64,000 nucleotides of DNA, taken from Psychroserpens sp. Lineage in GTDB: Bacteria; Bacteroidota; Bacteroidia; Flavobacteriales; Flavobacteriaceae. Under the pieces are notes generated by a model, which had not been told where the DNA came from, did no database searches, and saw only the letters and a list, made by a program, of their open reading frames with translations. Shown piece after piece: positions 35,078 to 43,226 of the stretch. Location: positions 1 through 64,000 of the forward strand of contig JAEPNY010000002.1 in assembly GCA_017643165.1 (NCBI GenBank), in the 5' to 3' direction. The translations under genes were made by a program, and so were the position numbers. The first letter of the stretch is position 1. The number at the start of each line of letters is the position of its first letter.

Positions 35078-36494
35078 TGCTTAATATTGTTGAAATATTC
35101 ATTTTAATTATAGGATATATGGCGATTGCTATTGCCAAAATAATCATTGCAAAAACTAAACCAATAATTTGTAAGATATTATTAAGTGGTAATTCTTGGA
35201 GCATATTTTGTTGCGGACTGTTTTCAATGTAATTGATAATGAAATGGAGACCTACTTTGGTTAAGATATATCCTACAACAAAAGCTAAACCTATAATAAC
35301 TAATCCTTCATAGATCACCATTTTTATTAGTTGTGTATTGCTTGCACCATAGGTTCGCATAAGGGCAAGATCAAACGCACGTTCCTTAATCAGTTTATAC
35401 AAACTTAAGAAAATTGTTAATCCTGAAATTACTAGAATGATATATGCTATCCAAGAAATCGTTTGTAAGCCAACACCCGTAAACTGATAGAGTCTATCTA
35501 ATTCAAATTTTGGTAATGCAGCTTGCATATTTGTATTTTCATTGATAGTTCTTGGGAGGGTGAGAAGACCCATTGGATTTCGAAACGTTATCAATAAGGA
35601 CGTAATCTCTTTATCTTCATGATGCTCATCATGTACATCATGATTATGATCGTCATCTGTATCATGCTCGTCATGATTATGTTCGTCATCTGTATCATGT
35701 TCATCATGTGCCTCATGATTATGTTCGTCACCTGTATCACGCTCATCATGTACATCATGATTATGATCGTCATCAGCATCATATTCATCATGTACGTCAT
35801 GATTTTCATCATCATCGTGATCTTTATGTACATCATCCTCATGTTGGTCAGGATCAATTTCGTCGTGATCATGATCCTCGTGATTATGAATATCCCAGAT
35901 ACTTTCGAGATTTGTAATTATTAAGCGATCTATGACTTTCTGCGTGGGTTTAAGAATACCAACAACAATTAATTCATCATCATGAACCTCGATCGTATTA
36001 TCGATTAAACCATGAGAACTTATGATTGTATCACCAAGATTAAGCTCGAGTTGTTGAGCGACATTATGGCCCAAAATCACTTCCATTGCTCGATTTGAAA
36101 AATCACCTTCATCTAATTCCGCTTCATAAAATGATAAAAAAGATTCCGTGGTTCCAACAATGCGATAGCCTTTGTAATTGTCACCATAAGAAATAGGCAC
36201 TGCTTTTTCGATCATTGGACTGTTTCCAATAGTCAGCGCTTCATTATAAGAAATATTTCCAGTGGGATTGTCTATATGCAATACTGAGGCTAAGATGAGC
36301 TGTAGTGGACTTCCTTTGGCGCCAATTACCAGATCAATGTCTCCCAAGTTGTTTTCCATCTGGTATTCGAACGAGGTCTTCAATTGTTGAATGCCAAGTA
36401 ACAAGGCAATGCTAAGAGACAAAACAAGAATGCTCAAAAATGTATAGAGCGGTCTTGATTTGATATTTTGAACACTTATTCTCCAGATATTCAT
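35067..36494 (-). CDS. FtsX/MacB-like ABC permease with His/Asp-rich loop
   Basis: A 475-residue permease. One helix (about 17-36), a MacB-type periplasmic domain (40-335), and three C-terminal helices (about 340-365, 390-415 and 440-465). The periplasmic domain is interrupted at residues 201-296 by a loop of nearly only His, Asp, Glu and Asn: 24 of 96 residues are His. Within it, 14-residue units of the HDVHDExDxDDxHN type repeat four times. Such loops bind Zn or Ni in other transport proteins. The ATPase gene overlaps by 4 bases upstream and the DUF3299-like gene by 11 downstream. Confidence 0.9.
   Translation of the reverse strand: MNIWRISVQNIKSRPLYTFLSILVLSLSIALLLGIQQLKTSFEYQMENNLGDIDLVIGAKGSPLQLILASVLHIDNPTGNISYNEALTIGNSPMIEKAVPISYGDNYKGYRIVGTTESFLSFYEAELDEGDFSNRAMEVILGHNVAQQLELNLGDTIISSHGLIDNTIEVHDDELIVVGILKPTQKVIDRLIITNLESIWDIHNHEDHDHDEIDPDQHEDDVHKDHDDDENHDVHDEYDADDDHNHDVHDERDTGDEHNHEAHDEHDTDDEHNHDEHDTDDDHNHDVHDEHHEDKEITSLLITFRNPMGLLTLPRTINENTNMQAALPKFELDRLYQFTGVGLQTISWIAYIILVISGLTIFLSLYKLIKERAFDLALMRTYGASNTQLIKMVIYEGLVIIGLAFVVGYILTKVGLHFIINYIENSPQQNMLQELPLNNILQIIGLVFAMIILAIAIAIYPIIKMNISTILSNEK
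35634..35801 (-). repeat. Tandem coding repeat, 42-bp unit, inside the permease gene
   Basis: The segment encodes four consecutive HDxHDE…HN units of 14, 14, 14 and 11 residues (codons 232-284) and the start of a fifth. The 3-residue loss in unit 4 and the near-identical DNA suggest that copy number can change by slippage or recombination. Confidence 0.75.
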
Positions 36495-37120
36495 AAGGTG
36501 ATGGATTTTTCAAAATATGGTTTTACTCTATGATCATGTGTGATAACAACTAAGTTGGCGTTGTTCATATTTGCTTGGTCTTTAAGAAGTTCGATCACAA
36601 TTCTACAATTCTCATCGTCTAAACTCGACGTGGGTTCGTCTGCAAAAATTACTTTAGGCCCATGAATAACTGCTAAGGCAATACCTAAGCGTTGTAATTG
36701 TCCTTCACTTAAAGCATTAGTTTTACGATGTTTGAATTCGATCAGTCCTAAATCCTGTAACAAGCCATCAATTTTAGAAGTATCAATATCTTGTTTGCTG
36801 AGAAATAGACGTGCTTTTAAATTATCATAGACTGACAATGATGTGATTGCATGATTGTTTTGGAATACTAAGCCTATGTTATGCCCACGAAACTTATCTA
36901 AATTGTTGGATTTCAAATCATTGATGTTGGTGTTCTCAATAGTTATAGTTCCGTCGATTGGTTTTAAGATTCCAGCCAAAAGATGAAGCAATGTTGTTTT
37001 ACCAATCCCAGATTTACCAACAATCAGTAAGTCGTCTTGATCAGAGATGTCAATATTAGGAAAACTGAACACTTGTTCATTCGGTTGATACTGATATGTA
37101 AGCTGTTTAGTTTTAATCAT
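36491..37120 (-). CDS. ABC transporter ATPase (LolD/MacB class)
   Basis: A 209-residue stand-alone ATPase: Walker A GKSGIGKTT, Q-loop VFQNNHAIT, signature LSEGQ, Walker B VIFADEPTSSLD and H-loop VITHDH. It pairs with the FtsX-like permease, whose start overlaps its last 4 bases. Together they form a MacB/LolD-class mechanotransmission complex rather than a channel-type importer. What it moves is unknown; the His-rich permease loop suggests a metal or metal-loaded partner. Confidence 0.93.
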   Translation of the reverse strand: MIKTKQLTYQYQPNEQVFSFPNIDISDQDDLLIVGKSGIGKTTLLHLLAGILKPIDGTITIENTNINDLKSNNLDKFRGHNIGLVFQNNHAITSLSVYDNLKARLFLSKQDIDTSKIDGLLQDLGLIEFKHRKTNALSEGQLQRLGIALAVIHGPKVIFADEPTSSLDDENCRIVIELLKDQANMNNANLVVITHDHRVKPYFEKSITL

Positions 37121-37128
37121 ACTTTAGC

Positions 37129-37857
37129 CTAACTCGTTTTATAACCTTGTGGTTTGCCATAAAGGAATACAATTTCAATATATGTCGATTTAGACATACC
37201 ACCAGGGTTCAAGCCGGGTTTTCCTTCTGGTATAGGTACATTGAGATTATTAAAATAATCCTCCCATATTGAGAACGTAGCATTAGTTTCAGGGTCTTTG
37301 TAAGTCATCGGTTGTAACTCAAAAATAGGTTGCCCATCATTTGCGTGTTTATAAGCTTCATAAATGAGTTCTGAACAATAGTATTTATTATTCGAAATAT
37401 TAAATACATCATCATATTGAAGATCAAGTTTAGTTTTGCTAAACTCTATTGCTTCAGGAATAAGATTGCGGTGCTGCTCCTTTAAGCGACCTACAACAAC
37501 TTTACTGTTATTATTGTTGTCATATGAGCGCGCGAAGAAACTATCTAATGATGTAATTACTACACCATCAGTGATTGCTTCGATCACAACTAATTCATTA
37601 TCATCATTGCGAATAACTAAGCCAACATGAGAAAATTTGGCACCATTAATACCTTCAGTAACTTTTTCAATGGCATCGCAAAACGGACCACAATCACTAT
37701 CTTGAAAGAGCAGATCACCTTCCATTAATTGGAATGAAGTACCATCAATTCCTATGTCTTCAATTTCCGTAGACGTATTCCTATTCTTCGTATTTGAATC
37801 GCAAGATAGACCTAGAAGCAGTATTAAAATTAAAATGAAAAGATGAAACCCGCGCAT
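37129..37857 (-). CDS. YiiX/YebB-like NlpC/P60-type cysteine hydrolase lipoprotein
   Basis: A permuted papain-fold amidase. The conserved stretch FQDSDCGPFCDAIEKV precedes FSHVGLVIRN (catalytic His); the Cys is in NNKYYCSELIYEAY. Lipobox ILLLGLSC. I start at MRGFHLFILI (37857); the longer frame from 37905 begins upstream of the likely transcription start given by the near-consensus TATCTTCG (37901-37894). The ATPase follows after 8 nt, so this is the first gene of the ABC operon. It could cut peptidoglycan or an acyl/amide link at the envelope. Confidence 0.83.
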   Translation of the reverse strand: MRGFHLFILILILLLGLSCDSNTKNRNTSTEIEDIGIDGTSFQLMEGDLLFQDSDCGPFCDAIEKVTEGINGAKFSHVGLVIRNDDNELVVIEAITDGVVITSLDSFFARSYDNNNNSKVVVGRLKEQHRNLIPEAIEFSKTKLDLQYDDVFNISNNKYYCSELIYEAYKHANDGQPIFELQPMTYKDPETNATFSIWEDYFNNLNVPIPEGKPGLNPGGMSKSTYIEIVFLYGKPQGYKTS

Positions 37858-37997
37858 ATGATATTTAAGAATGATTGTAGAATTATAATACTGCGAAGAT
37901 AGCAAATAGCTTGAAGCAAAAGCTTAAAAAAATGCTAAGGTCAAATTTCTAATAAAGTAACTATTTGGGAGATACTGAAAGATGATGAACACTTATT

Positions 37998-38393
37998 TTA
38001 AAGTTGTTCAACTATTTGGATATTATTCCCACAAGTGTCATTGAATACTGCGAATTTAACGGTTCCCATTTCTGTAGGTTTTACGCTAAATTCAACATTC
38101 AAACTTTTCAATCTTTCATACTCGCTATCGACGTTATCCACGTCAAATTGTGTGTATGGAATACCCGCCTCCATAAGCGCATCTTGAAATACCATACTTG
38201 GTTCAAAGTGCATTGGAGCAGGTTCTAGCAGTAATTCTGGACCGTCTTGCCATTCTGGAGATACAAGCGTTAACCATCTATTTCCGCCACCTAAAGGCGC
38301 GTCTTTTTTAATTAGAAATCCAAGTTTCTCAGTGTAGAATTTTGCAGCTTTTTCTTGATCTCTAACGGGTATACTGATTAATGATACTTTCAT
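37998..38393 (-). CDS. VOC (glyoxalase/bleomycin-resistance fold) protein
   Basis: A 131-residue protein with two beta-alpha-beta-beta-beta units: SLISIPVRDQEKAAKFYTEK at the start, LLLEPAPM, and a C-terminal FNDTCGNNIQIVEQ, typical of the vicinal-oxygen-chelate superfamily. Substrate unknown. The AraC-type regulator gene lies 25 nt upstream on the same strand, a pairing often seen in Bacteroidota. Confidence 0.9.
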   Translation of the reverse strand: MKVSLISIPVRDQEKAAKFYTEKLGFLIKKDAPLGGGNRWLTLVSPEWQDGPELLLEPAPMHFEPSMVFQDALMEAGIPYTQFDVDNVDSEYERLKSLNVEFSVKPTEMGTVKFAVFNDTCGNNIQIVEQL

Positions 38394-38418
38394 AATGATG
38401 TAATTTACATCTCAAAGA

Positions 38419-38823
38419 TTATGAATCTGTAGCTATTAAACTTCTCGATTCTTGCTCTTTTTGAAATACACTCGGTGATTTACCAATCTTGTCTTTAAAG
38501 AGTTTGCTAAACGAACCCAAACTTTCAAATCCAACGGCATAACAAGTCTCAGTTACTGACATGCCATTGATTAAGTACTCTTTCGACTTTTTAATTCGCC
38601 TATCGGTTAAATACTGTTTTGGCGTTAAACCATAATACCGTTTAAAAAGCCGGTGTAAATGGAACTTCGATGTAAATCGCATTTCGGATAGAAGGTCAAG
38701 ATTTAAATTTTTATGCAAATTATTGTCAATATATAGACGTGTCTTAATTATCGAAGCTATTTGATGTTCATTTGAAAACCATTTCGATTTTAATCGGATC
38801 AATTTTTCTTCGTAGGACGTCAT
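38419..38823 (-). CDS. AraC-family regulator, DNA-binding domain only
   Basis: A 134-residue protein consisting almost only of the two helix-turn-helix units: NLDLLSEMRFTSKFHLHRLFKRYYG and a second HTH in MSVTETCYAVGFESLGSFSKLFK. No N-terminal sensor domain is present, so the signal may come from elsewhere. It is co-transcribed with the VOC gene and likely controls that operon (inference). Confidence 0.9.
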   Translation of the reverse strand: MTSYEEKLIRLKSKWFSNEHQIASIIKTRLYIDNNLHKNLNLDLLSEMRFTSKFHLHRLFKRYYGLTPKQYLTDRRIKKSKEYLINGMSVTETCYAVGFESLGSFSKLFKDKIGKSPSVFQKEQESRSLIATDS

Positions 38824-38919
38824 TTTTTGTGATTATTAGCTACACTTATAAAAGTAGAAAAAAATCTTAAACTTCCATTCTGTCAATATATTATTCAATA
38901 CTATTAGAGTAAAGTGAAT

Positions 38920-39408
38920 TTACTCCTCAATAAATTTTAGAGTTGCGATAATGATGCCATTTTTGTGATTAGCGTCGGTGTATTGAACGTCAAATTCACG
39001 TAAAACTGTTCCCATTGGTATTCTATCTAATGTAAATTTGTCAATATAGAAAGGCGCACCAGTTGGTTTTTCATCGACAAATGTTGCAAAGGTTTTTTTC
39101 AGATCTAATAATTGAATCTTCCTAGTTATTCGTTTATCATTAGATTCATAAGCGATATGAAAAATGAGATTTTCAAATGACTCATTCTTGTTAATCTTTA
39201 AGGTCAACAAGGATTTGTCTAGACTGCTGCTTTCAAGAACTAAAAGCGAATCTTTATAAATCTTCCATTGTATAAGCGAGTCTCCATTTAAATGCGAAGC
39301 ATCAGCATTTTTTGAGCTACATAAAGATAAATTAGTATGCCTTGTATTGACATTGTAACAAAAAAGCACTACAAGTATAGTTGAGAAAGAAAAGAGCTTA
39401 AGTTTCAT
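38920..39408 (-). CDS. Hypothetical exported protein
   Basis: A 162-residue protein with a hydrophobic N-terminus (LFSFSTILVVLFCYN). There is a Cys in LSLCSS but no clean lipobox. The rest is a beta-rich domain (KIYKDSLLVLESSSLD, IIIATLKF) without recognised motif. It is 19 nt downstream of the next membrane protein gene on the same strand and may be co-transcribed. Function unknown. Confidence 0.6.
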   Translation of the reverse strand: MKLKLFSFSTILVVLFCYNVNTRHTNLSLCSSKNADASHLNGDSLIQWKIYKDSLLVLESSSLDKSLLTLKINKNESFENLIFHIAYESNDKRITRKIQLLDLKKTFATFVDEKPTGAPFYIDKFTLDRIPMGTVLREFDVQYTDANHKNGIIIATLKFIEE

Positions 39409-39427
39409 TATAAGATGTATTAGTCTA

Positions 39428-40033
39428 TTATTTCATGTCACCAGTTGCTATTTGATCATTATTGAATCGTGGAGAATGCAGCGTTCCAAAATAGCCTGTT
39501 TTAAAATCTAATGAAATTGTATCTCCAGGACTTAATGTGCTAATCATTTTGTATTTGGTTTTGTCCATTAACCCTATTCTTACTAAATCAAATAACATTA
39601 ATGTTTCTCCATTTTCGCTAGAAAATGTTCTATCAAATTCACGTTGATTATTATCTGTTAGTTTATATGTTTTGGTAATTAACGGTTCTTCATGTTGTCG
39701 ATTAGCGTACAAGTAACCTGTAATAAATAATTCTTTACAAAAGAAAAACACTAAAATATTCAAGAGTAGTAAGAAACTCAATATACTTTGAAATGTATCC
39801 TTCCAAAAGGTCTTTGAACCAAAAGATTTGATATTAGTAATAAAAATCACAAATAGTATAGTGAGGTTAATACCAAGGATCACAAACCAATATGATGTGT
39901 CTATAATGCCAATATCAAATTCAGTGTAATATTCTTTTTGTCTTTCAAAAAGGTCATCCTTCACGAACATCAAGAAAAGTGATGTTATGAAAATGACGAT
40001 AAGTAGGTATTTAGTTGTTTTGTTAGATTTCAT
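39428..40033 (-). CDS. Hypothetical membrane protein
   Basis: About 201 residues, starting at MKSNKTTKYLL (ATG 40033), with three helices (about 7-24, 48-70 and 85-112) and a soluble C-terminal domain holding YKLTDNNQREFDRTFSSENG. The longer frame from 40096 runs into the tRNA-Arg terminator hairpin, which argues against it. Not recognised. Forms a pair with the exported protein gene downstream. Confidence 0.6.
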   Translation of the reverse strand: MKSNKTTKYLLIVIFITSLFLMFVKDDLFERQKEYYTEFDIGIIDTSYWFVILGINLTILFVIFITNIKSFGSKTFWKDTFQSILSFLLLLNILVFFFCKELFITGYLYANRQHEEPLITKTYKLTDNNQREFDRTFSSENGETLMLFDLVRIGLMDKTKYKMISTLSPGDTISLDFKTGYFGTLHSPRFNNDQIATGDMK

Positions 40034-40094
40034 GGTATGGTCAAGGTAGGAAAGTTCCATTAAATTATCAATTATCTTAGACAATTTATATAAC

Positions 40095-40126
40095 AAAAAA
40101 GCAAGCTAATATTTAGCTTGCTTTTC
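40095..40126 (-). terminator. Terminator after tRNA-Arg
   Basis: AAAAGCAAGCTAA (40097-40109) pairs with TTAGCTTGCTTTT (40113-40125), a 13-bp stem. On the minus strand a T-run follows it, 12 nt after the tRNA end. Confidence 0.85.
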
Positions 40127-40137
40127 AAATTCACTTG

Positions 40138-40211
40138 TGACCTCGACAGGATTCAAACCTGTAACCTTCTGAGCCGTAATCAGATGCGCTATTCAGTTGC
40201 GCCACGAGGCC
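40138..40211 (-). tRNA. tRNA-Arg (ACG)
   Basis: On the minus strand the acceptor stem GGCCTCG pairs with CGAGGTC. The anticodon arm TCTGA-TTACGGC-TCAGA has anticodon ACG (read as ICG). The T-arm is ACAGG-TTTGAAT-CCTGT. The length is 74 nt and CCA is not encoded. Confidence 0.96.
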
Positions 40212-40224
40212 GTTTTTGTGGCTG

Positions 40225-40256
40225 CAAATATATTTCTTTTTAGAAGAACCACAAAA
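40225..40256 (-). promoter_or_regulatory. Promoter of tRNA-Arg
   Basis: On the minus strand TTTTG (40256-40252), a 19-bp spacer and TATATTTG (40232-40225) match the Bacteroidota promoter. Transcription would start a few bases before the tRNA. Confidence 0.8.
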
Positions 40257-40317
40257 CAAAATTATTTAAAATACGAAGGACATACAAATTGATAATTATT
40301 ATTATCAAATGTATTGT

Positions 40318-40470
40318 TCATCCCAGTGCACGCATCGTGACAAATGCACGCCAGCCAATAATTGCCAATTGCAATTTAGAGGCTTTGGTGATGTCAAGTT
40401 GCCGTTTAGTATAACTAGGTAAAATAACCTTATTGATCTTGGCTAGGATTTGAAAAACCGATCGCTTCAT
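40318..40470 (-). CDS. Small conserved protein, 50 residues (SsrA-binding-protein-labelled family)
   Basis: An intact frame from ATG (40470) to TGA (40318) encodes MKRSVFQILAKINKVILP… and ends AIIGWRAFVTMRALG. I recall short flavobacterial proteins with the same pattern (KILAKINKxILPSxTKxxLD…AIIGWRxxVTxxALD); databases sometimes label them SsrA-binding protein although they are not SmpB. The protein is basic, with a hydrophobic middle. The reading frame ends 85 nt upstream of the tRNA-Arg promoter on the same strand. Confidence 0.65.
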   Translation of the reverse strand: MKRSVFQILAKINKVILPSYTKRQLDITKASKLQLAIIGWRAFVTMRALG

Positions 40471-40509
40471 ATCGTATACATAAGAATGGTATACGTAAAA
40501 GTACGGGAT

Positions 40510-40590
40510 TTAATACAGCCTAACAAGTTCCTTCTTGGTCATATCTTCAGCAAACATACCAGGATATCTCTTTTGCGCTTCTGGTAAGTC
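40510..40590 (-). pseudogene. Possible C-terminal gene remnant
   Basis: On the minus strand 26 codons read DLPEAQKRYPGMFAEDMTKK and then ELVRLY before a stop. The composition is protein-like, but an in-frame TGA lies three codons upstream and there is no good start. It may be the tail of a lost gene, or chance. I do not recognise the family. Confidence 0.25.
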
Positions 40591-40636
40591 TGTTGATCAA
40601 ATTAAAATTTCTTGTAATTGATTGTTGAAGATTTTT

Positions 40637-40669
40637 TGATTGATGATTGATTGATTGATTGATGATTGT
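40637..40669. repeat. TGAT tetranucleotide microsatellite
   Basis: TTGATTGATGATTGATTGAT and following bases give about eight TGAT/GATT units with one break. It lies in non-coding DNA. Confidence 0.8.
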
Positions 40670-41196
40670 TCTTTAATGATGTAAAACTTATTCTAGACTA
40701 AGTTCTACAGTCATGGTTCTTGGTTTAGATAATCGAAAATAAAACATCGATTAACAGCTTTGCTAGAGTTAACATAATTATTTGGTTTTTTGGTTATTAA
40801 TTGGTTCAATTTCTTGATTGAGTTTCCAATATATAATTTCGGAAATCTTACCTCCAAACGATTTAATTAAAATCTATGAAATTGAATATGAATTCATAAC
40901 TAAAAAAATGAAATATGTTTCAATAAAAATGTGACTACCTTAAAGAGAGTTAATAAAAATAACTTAAAAAGCACTTAATAGTTTCAAAATGTAATAATTC
41001 AAGGGGGTTTTTGAGGTAATTTTTTTTGACCAAGGGGCATTTCGTCTAAAAAATGACGAAAAATGACCTTTTCATCTTTTTGAGTCCTGAATTTATTAAA
41101 ATGGTTGTCGTGATTAATAACATAAAAATATTGACGAATTTTTGTTAAAGTAAGGTCATATTTTAGGGATCATATAGAATAGCTTTAAAAGATGAT

Positions 41197-41204
41197 TACA
41201 TTTG
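41197..41204 (+). promoter_or_regulatory. Promoter -7 element of the nuclease gene
   Basis: TACATTTG fits TAnnTTTG and ends 13 nt before the ATG at 41218, so the leader is very short. Confidence 0.6.
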
Positions 41205-41217
41205 TAAAAAACAGAAA

Positions 41218-43194
41218 ATGAAACGACCGCTACTTTATTTCATTTCCATGTGCTTTATGCATTTTGGTTTTTCGCAAGTTGTAATTAATGAACTCGATTG
41301 CGATACACCTGGTGTTGATAATATGGAATTTGTTGAACTTCTTAGTGATACACCAAATTTCCCTCTAGATGGTTATGTACTCGTATTTTTTAATGGTTCT
41401 ACGTCAGGAATGAATTCCAGTTACTTTACGATTGATCTAGATGGATACGTTACTGATATAAACGGACTCTTATTAATAGGAAGTAATTCGGTAAGTCCGT
41501 CTCCGCAGTTACTAATTTCGGCTAATGTGATTCAAAATGGTGCTGATGCAGTGGCGATTTATCAAGCCGATGACACCGATTTTCCTGAAGACACCGTAGC
41601 GACAATTGATGATCTTATTGACGTGTTAATCTATGGAACTGCAGATGCTGATGATGCCGATATGATCGCTATATTTAATCAAGACCCGCGATTTACCAAC
41701 ATTCAACAAATTAATGAAGGATCCGGTAACAACACCAATTCAATCCAGCGATTTGTCGATATGGATGATAATGTAAGCTATTCAGCAACGACACCAACGC
41801 CACGTCAGTTAAATGATGGGAGTGGCATTGTTCTTAATGGTATCAGTATTAGTGTAGCACAATCACAGTATGATGAAGATCAAAGTTTTGATATTACTTT
41901 TGCCTCAGAATCTCCAGTCGCTGAAACATTGAACTTCAATATTTTGTTAGACAATAACGGTTTTGATAGTTCTGATTTTAGTGGAAATACGGCCATTACT
42001 ATACCTATAAATCAATCATCGGCATCTACGACTATAACACTTATTGATGATTCTGATGACGAAGGGGATGAGGTTACTCGTATTCGATTTGAAAGTTTAC
42101 CGGCAACATATCTGGCTTTGAATGATAATTTAGAAGTGCGCATTGTTGATAACGATTTTACGGTAGCGAATTTCGGGACACCTCTTAATCCTACCTTCGG
42201 AAACGTTACTAGCACACAACCTGGAAGTTATTACAATTCTTTAGACGGACTTGCCGATGCGGCCTTAAGACAGGCATTACAGGATATTATAGCGAACCAG
42301 AATGTGGTTCGTGCGCAAACCTATGCAGATGTATTGGATATTTTAAGAGAAGCTGATCAAAATCCGCTTAATAGCAATCAAGTCTGGTTAGTTTATACCG
42401 AACAGGGACGTGCGAAATTAGATTTGCAAACAGGCTCGAATAATAATGGAAAATGGAATCGTGAACATACGTTTCCTAGATCAAGAGGTGGTTTCAATGA
42501 TATTGAAGCGGATGATATAGCCGATGGTATTGATGTATTCTGGACGACCAAGGCAGACTCATTGCGACATGGGAATTCAGATGCTCATGCTTTACGTGCT
42601 GCAGACGGACCAGAGAATAGCACTCGTGGGAATCAGCATTACGGGCAATATACTGGACCTGTTGCGAACCAAGGTAGTTTTTATGGTGATGTTGCAAGAG
42701 CCGTGTTGTACATGGATATTAGGTATAATGGTTTAGAAATTGTAAATGGTTTCCCTAGTATGACCGGACAACTAGGAGACCTTAATACCTTGTTAGATTG
42801 GCACCGTAACGATCCTCCAGACGATTATGAGATGAATCGAAATAATGTAGTTTATACTTGGCAATTCAATCGAAATCCATTTATAGATCAACCAGATCTT
42901 GTAGAGTACATTTGGGGTAATAATGTTGGTGATCCTTGGTCACAAGTATTGAGTGTATCTCAGGATGACCTTCGTGATGTAAAGATCATTCCTAATCCAT
43001 CTAATGGTGTAATTAGACTCTCTGGTATTATAGGTCGAACAGAATTAATAATTTATTCAATAGATGGTAGACGCTTAAACGCAATGACCGTGAATTCAGA
43101 TCGCAGTATTGATCTAAATGTTCCTTCCGGTATTTATCTCGTTCAGCTAGTTTCCGAAGACAAAAAGATTGTTAAGAAATTAATCGTAAACTAA
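41218..43194 (+). CDS. Secreted endonuclease I-family protein with lamin-tail domain and T9SS type A signal
   Basis: A 658-residue protein. Signal peptide (1-19); lamin-tail domain (about 20-130, VVINELDCDTPGVDNMEFVE); Calx-beta-like domain (about 200-310); EndA/NucM-type nuclease (about 325-565) with WNREHTFPRSRGG (metal and catalytic His) and NSTRGNQHYG; and a type A T9SS sorting domain (about 585-658, IIPNPSNGVIRLSG…IYLVQLVSEDKK). It would be secreted or surface-bound and cut extracellular DNA or RNA for phosphate or nutrients. Single gene with its own promoter and terminator. Confidence 0.9.
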   Translation: MKRPLLYFISMCFMHFGFSQVVINELDCDTPGVDNMEFVELLSDTPNFPLDGYVLVFFNGSTSGMNSSYFTIDLDGYVTDINGLLLIGSNSVSPSPQLLISANVIQNGADAVAIYQADDTDFPEDTVATIDDLIDVLIYGTADADDADMIAIFNQDPRFTNIQQINEGSGNNTNSIQRFVDMDDNVSYSATTPTPRQLNDGSGIVLNGISISVAQSQYDEDQSFDITFASESPVAETLNFNILLDNNGFDSSDFSGNTAITIPINQSSASTTITLIDDSDDEGDEVTRIRFESLPATYLALNDNLEVRIVDNDFTVANFGTPLNPTFGNVTSTQPGSYYNSLDGLADAALRQALQDIIANQNVVRAQTYADVLDILREADQNPLNSNQVWLVYTEQGRAKLDLQTGSNNNGKWNREHTFPRSRGGFNDIEADDIADGIDVFWTTKADSLRHGNSDAHALRAADGPENSTRGNQHYGQYTGPVANQGSFYGDVARAVLYMDIRYNGLEIVNGFPSMTGQLGDLNTLLDWHRNDPPDDYEMNRNNVVYTWQFNRNPFIDQPDLVEYIWGNNVGDPWSQVLSVSQDDLRDVKIIPNPSNGVIRLSGIIGRTELIIYSIDGRRLNAMTVNSDRSIDLNVPSGIYLVQLVSEDKKIVKKLIVN

Positions 43195-43195
43195 A

Positions 43196-43222
43196 AAAGC
43201 GCCTCTTTCGAAACGCTTTTAA
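43196..43222. terminator. Terminator between nuclease and blaR1-like genes
   Basis: AAAAGCG and CGCTTTT form a 7-bp stem with A/T tracts on both sides, between convergent genes. Confidence 0.7.
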
Positions 43223-43226
43223 AGAA

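Larger units (their letters stand above)
40471..41217. other. 747-bp stretch without a clear gene
   Basis: Contents: a possible gene remnant on the minus strand (40510-40590), a TGAT microsatellite (40637-40669), an inverted repeat AACTTA/TAAGTT (40685-40690 and 40699-40704), very AT-rich DNA from 40740 to 41000, and the hairpin TTTCGTC/GACGAAA near 41041-41062. The promoter of the nuclease gene lies at 41197-41204. I see no open frame with coding character longer than about 30 codons. Confidence 0.6.

Noticed and set aside
35591..35924. Open frames of 69-101 residues on both strands (Met/Ile- or His-rich)
   Set aside because: They are shadows of the His/Asp-rich repeats of the permease gene; low complexity DNA keeps several frames open.
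40138..41217. Integrated element at tRNA-Arg
   Set aside because: No integrase, no direct repeat of the tRNA 3' end and no phage or mobilisation genes were found.
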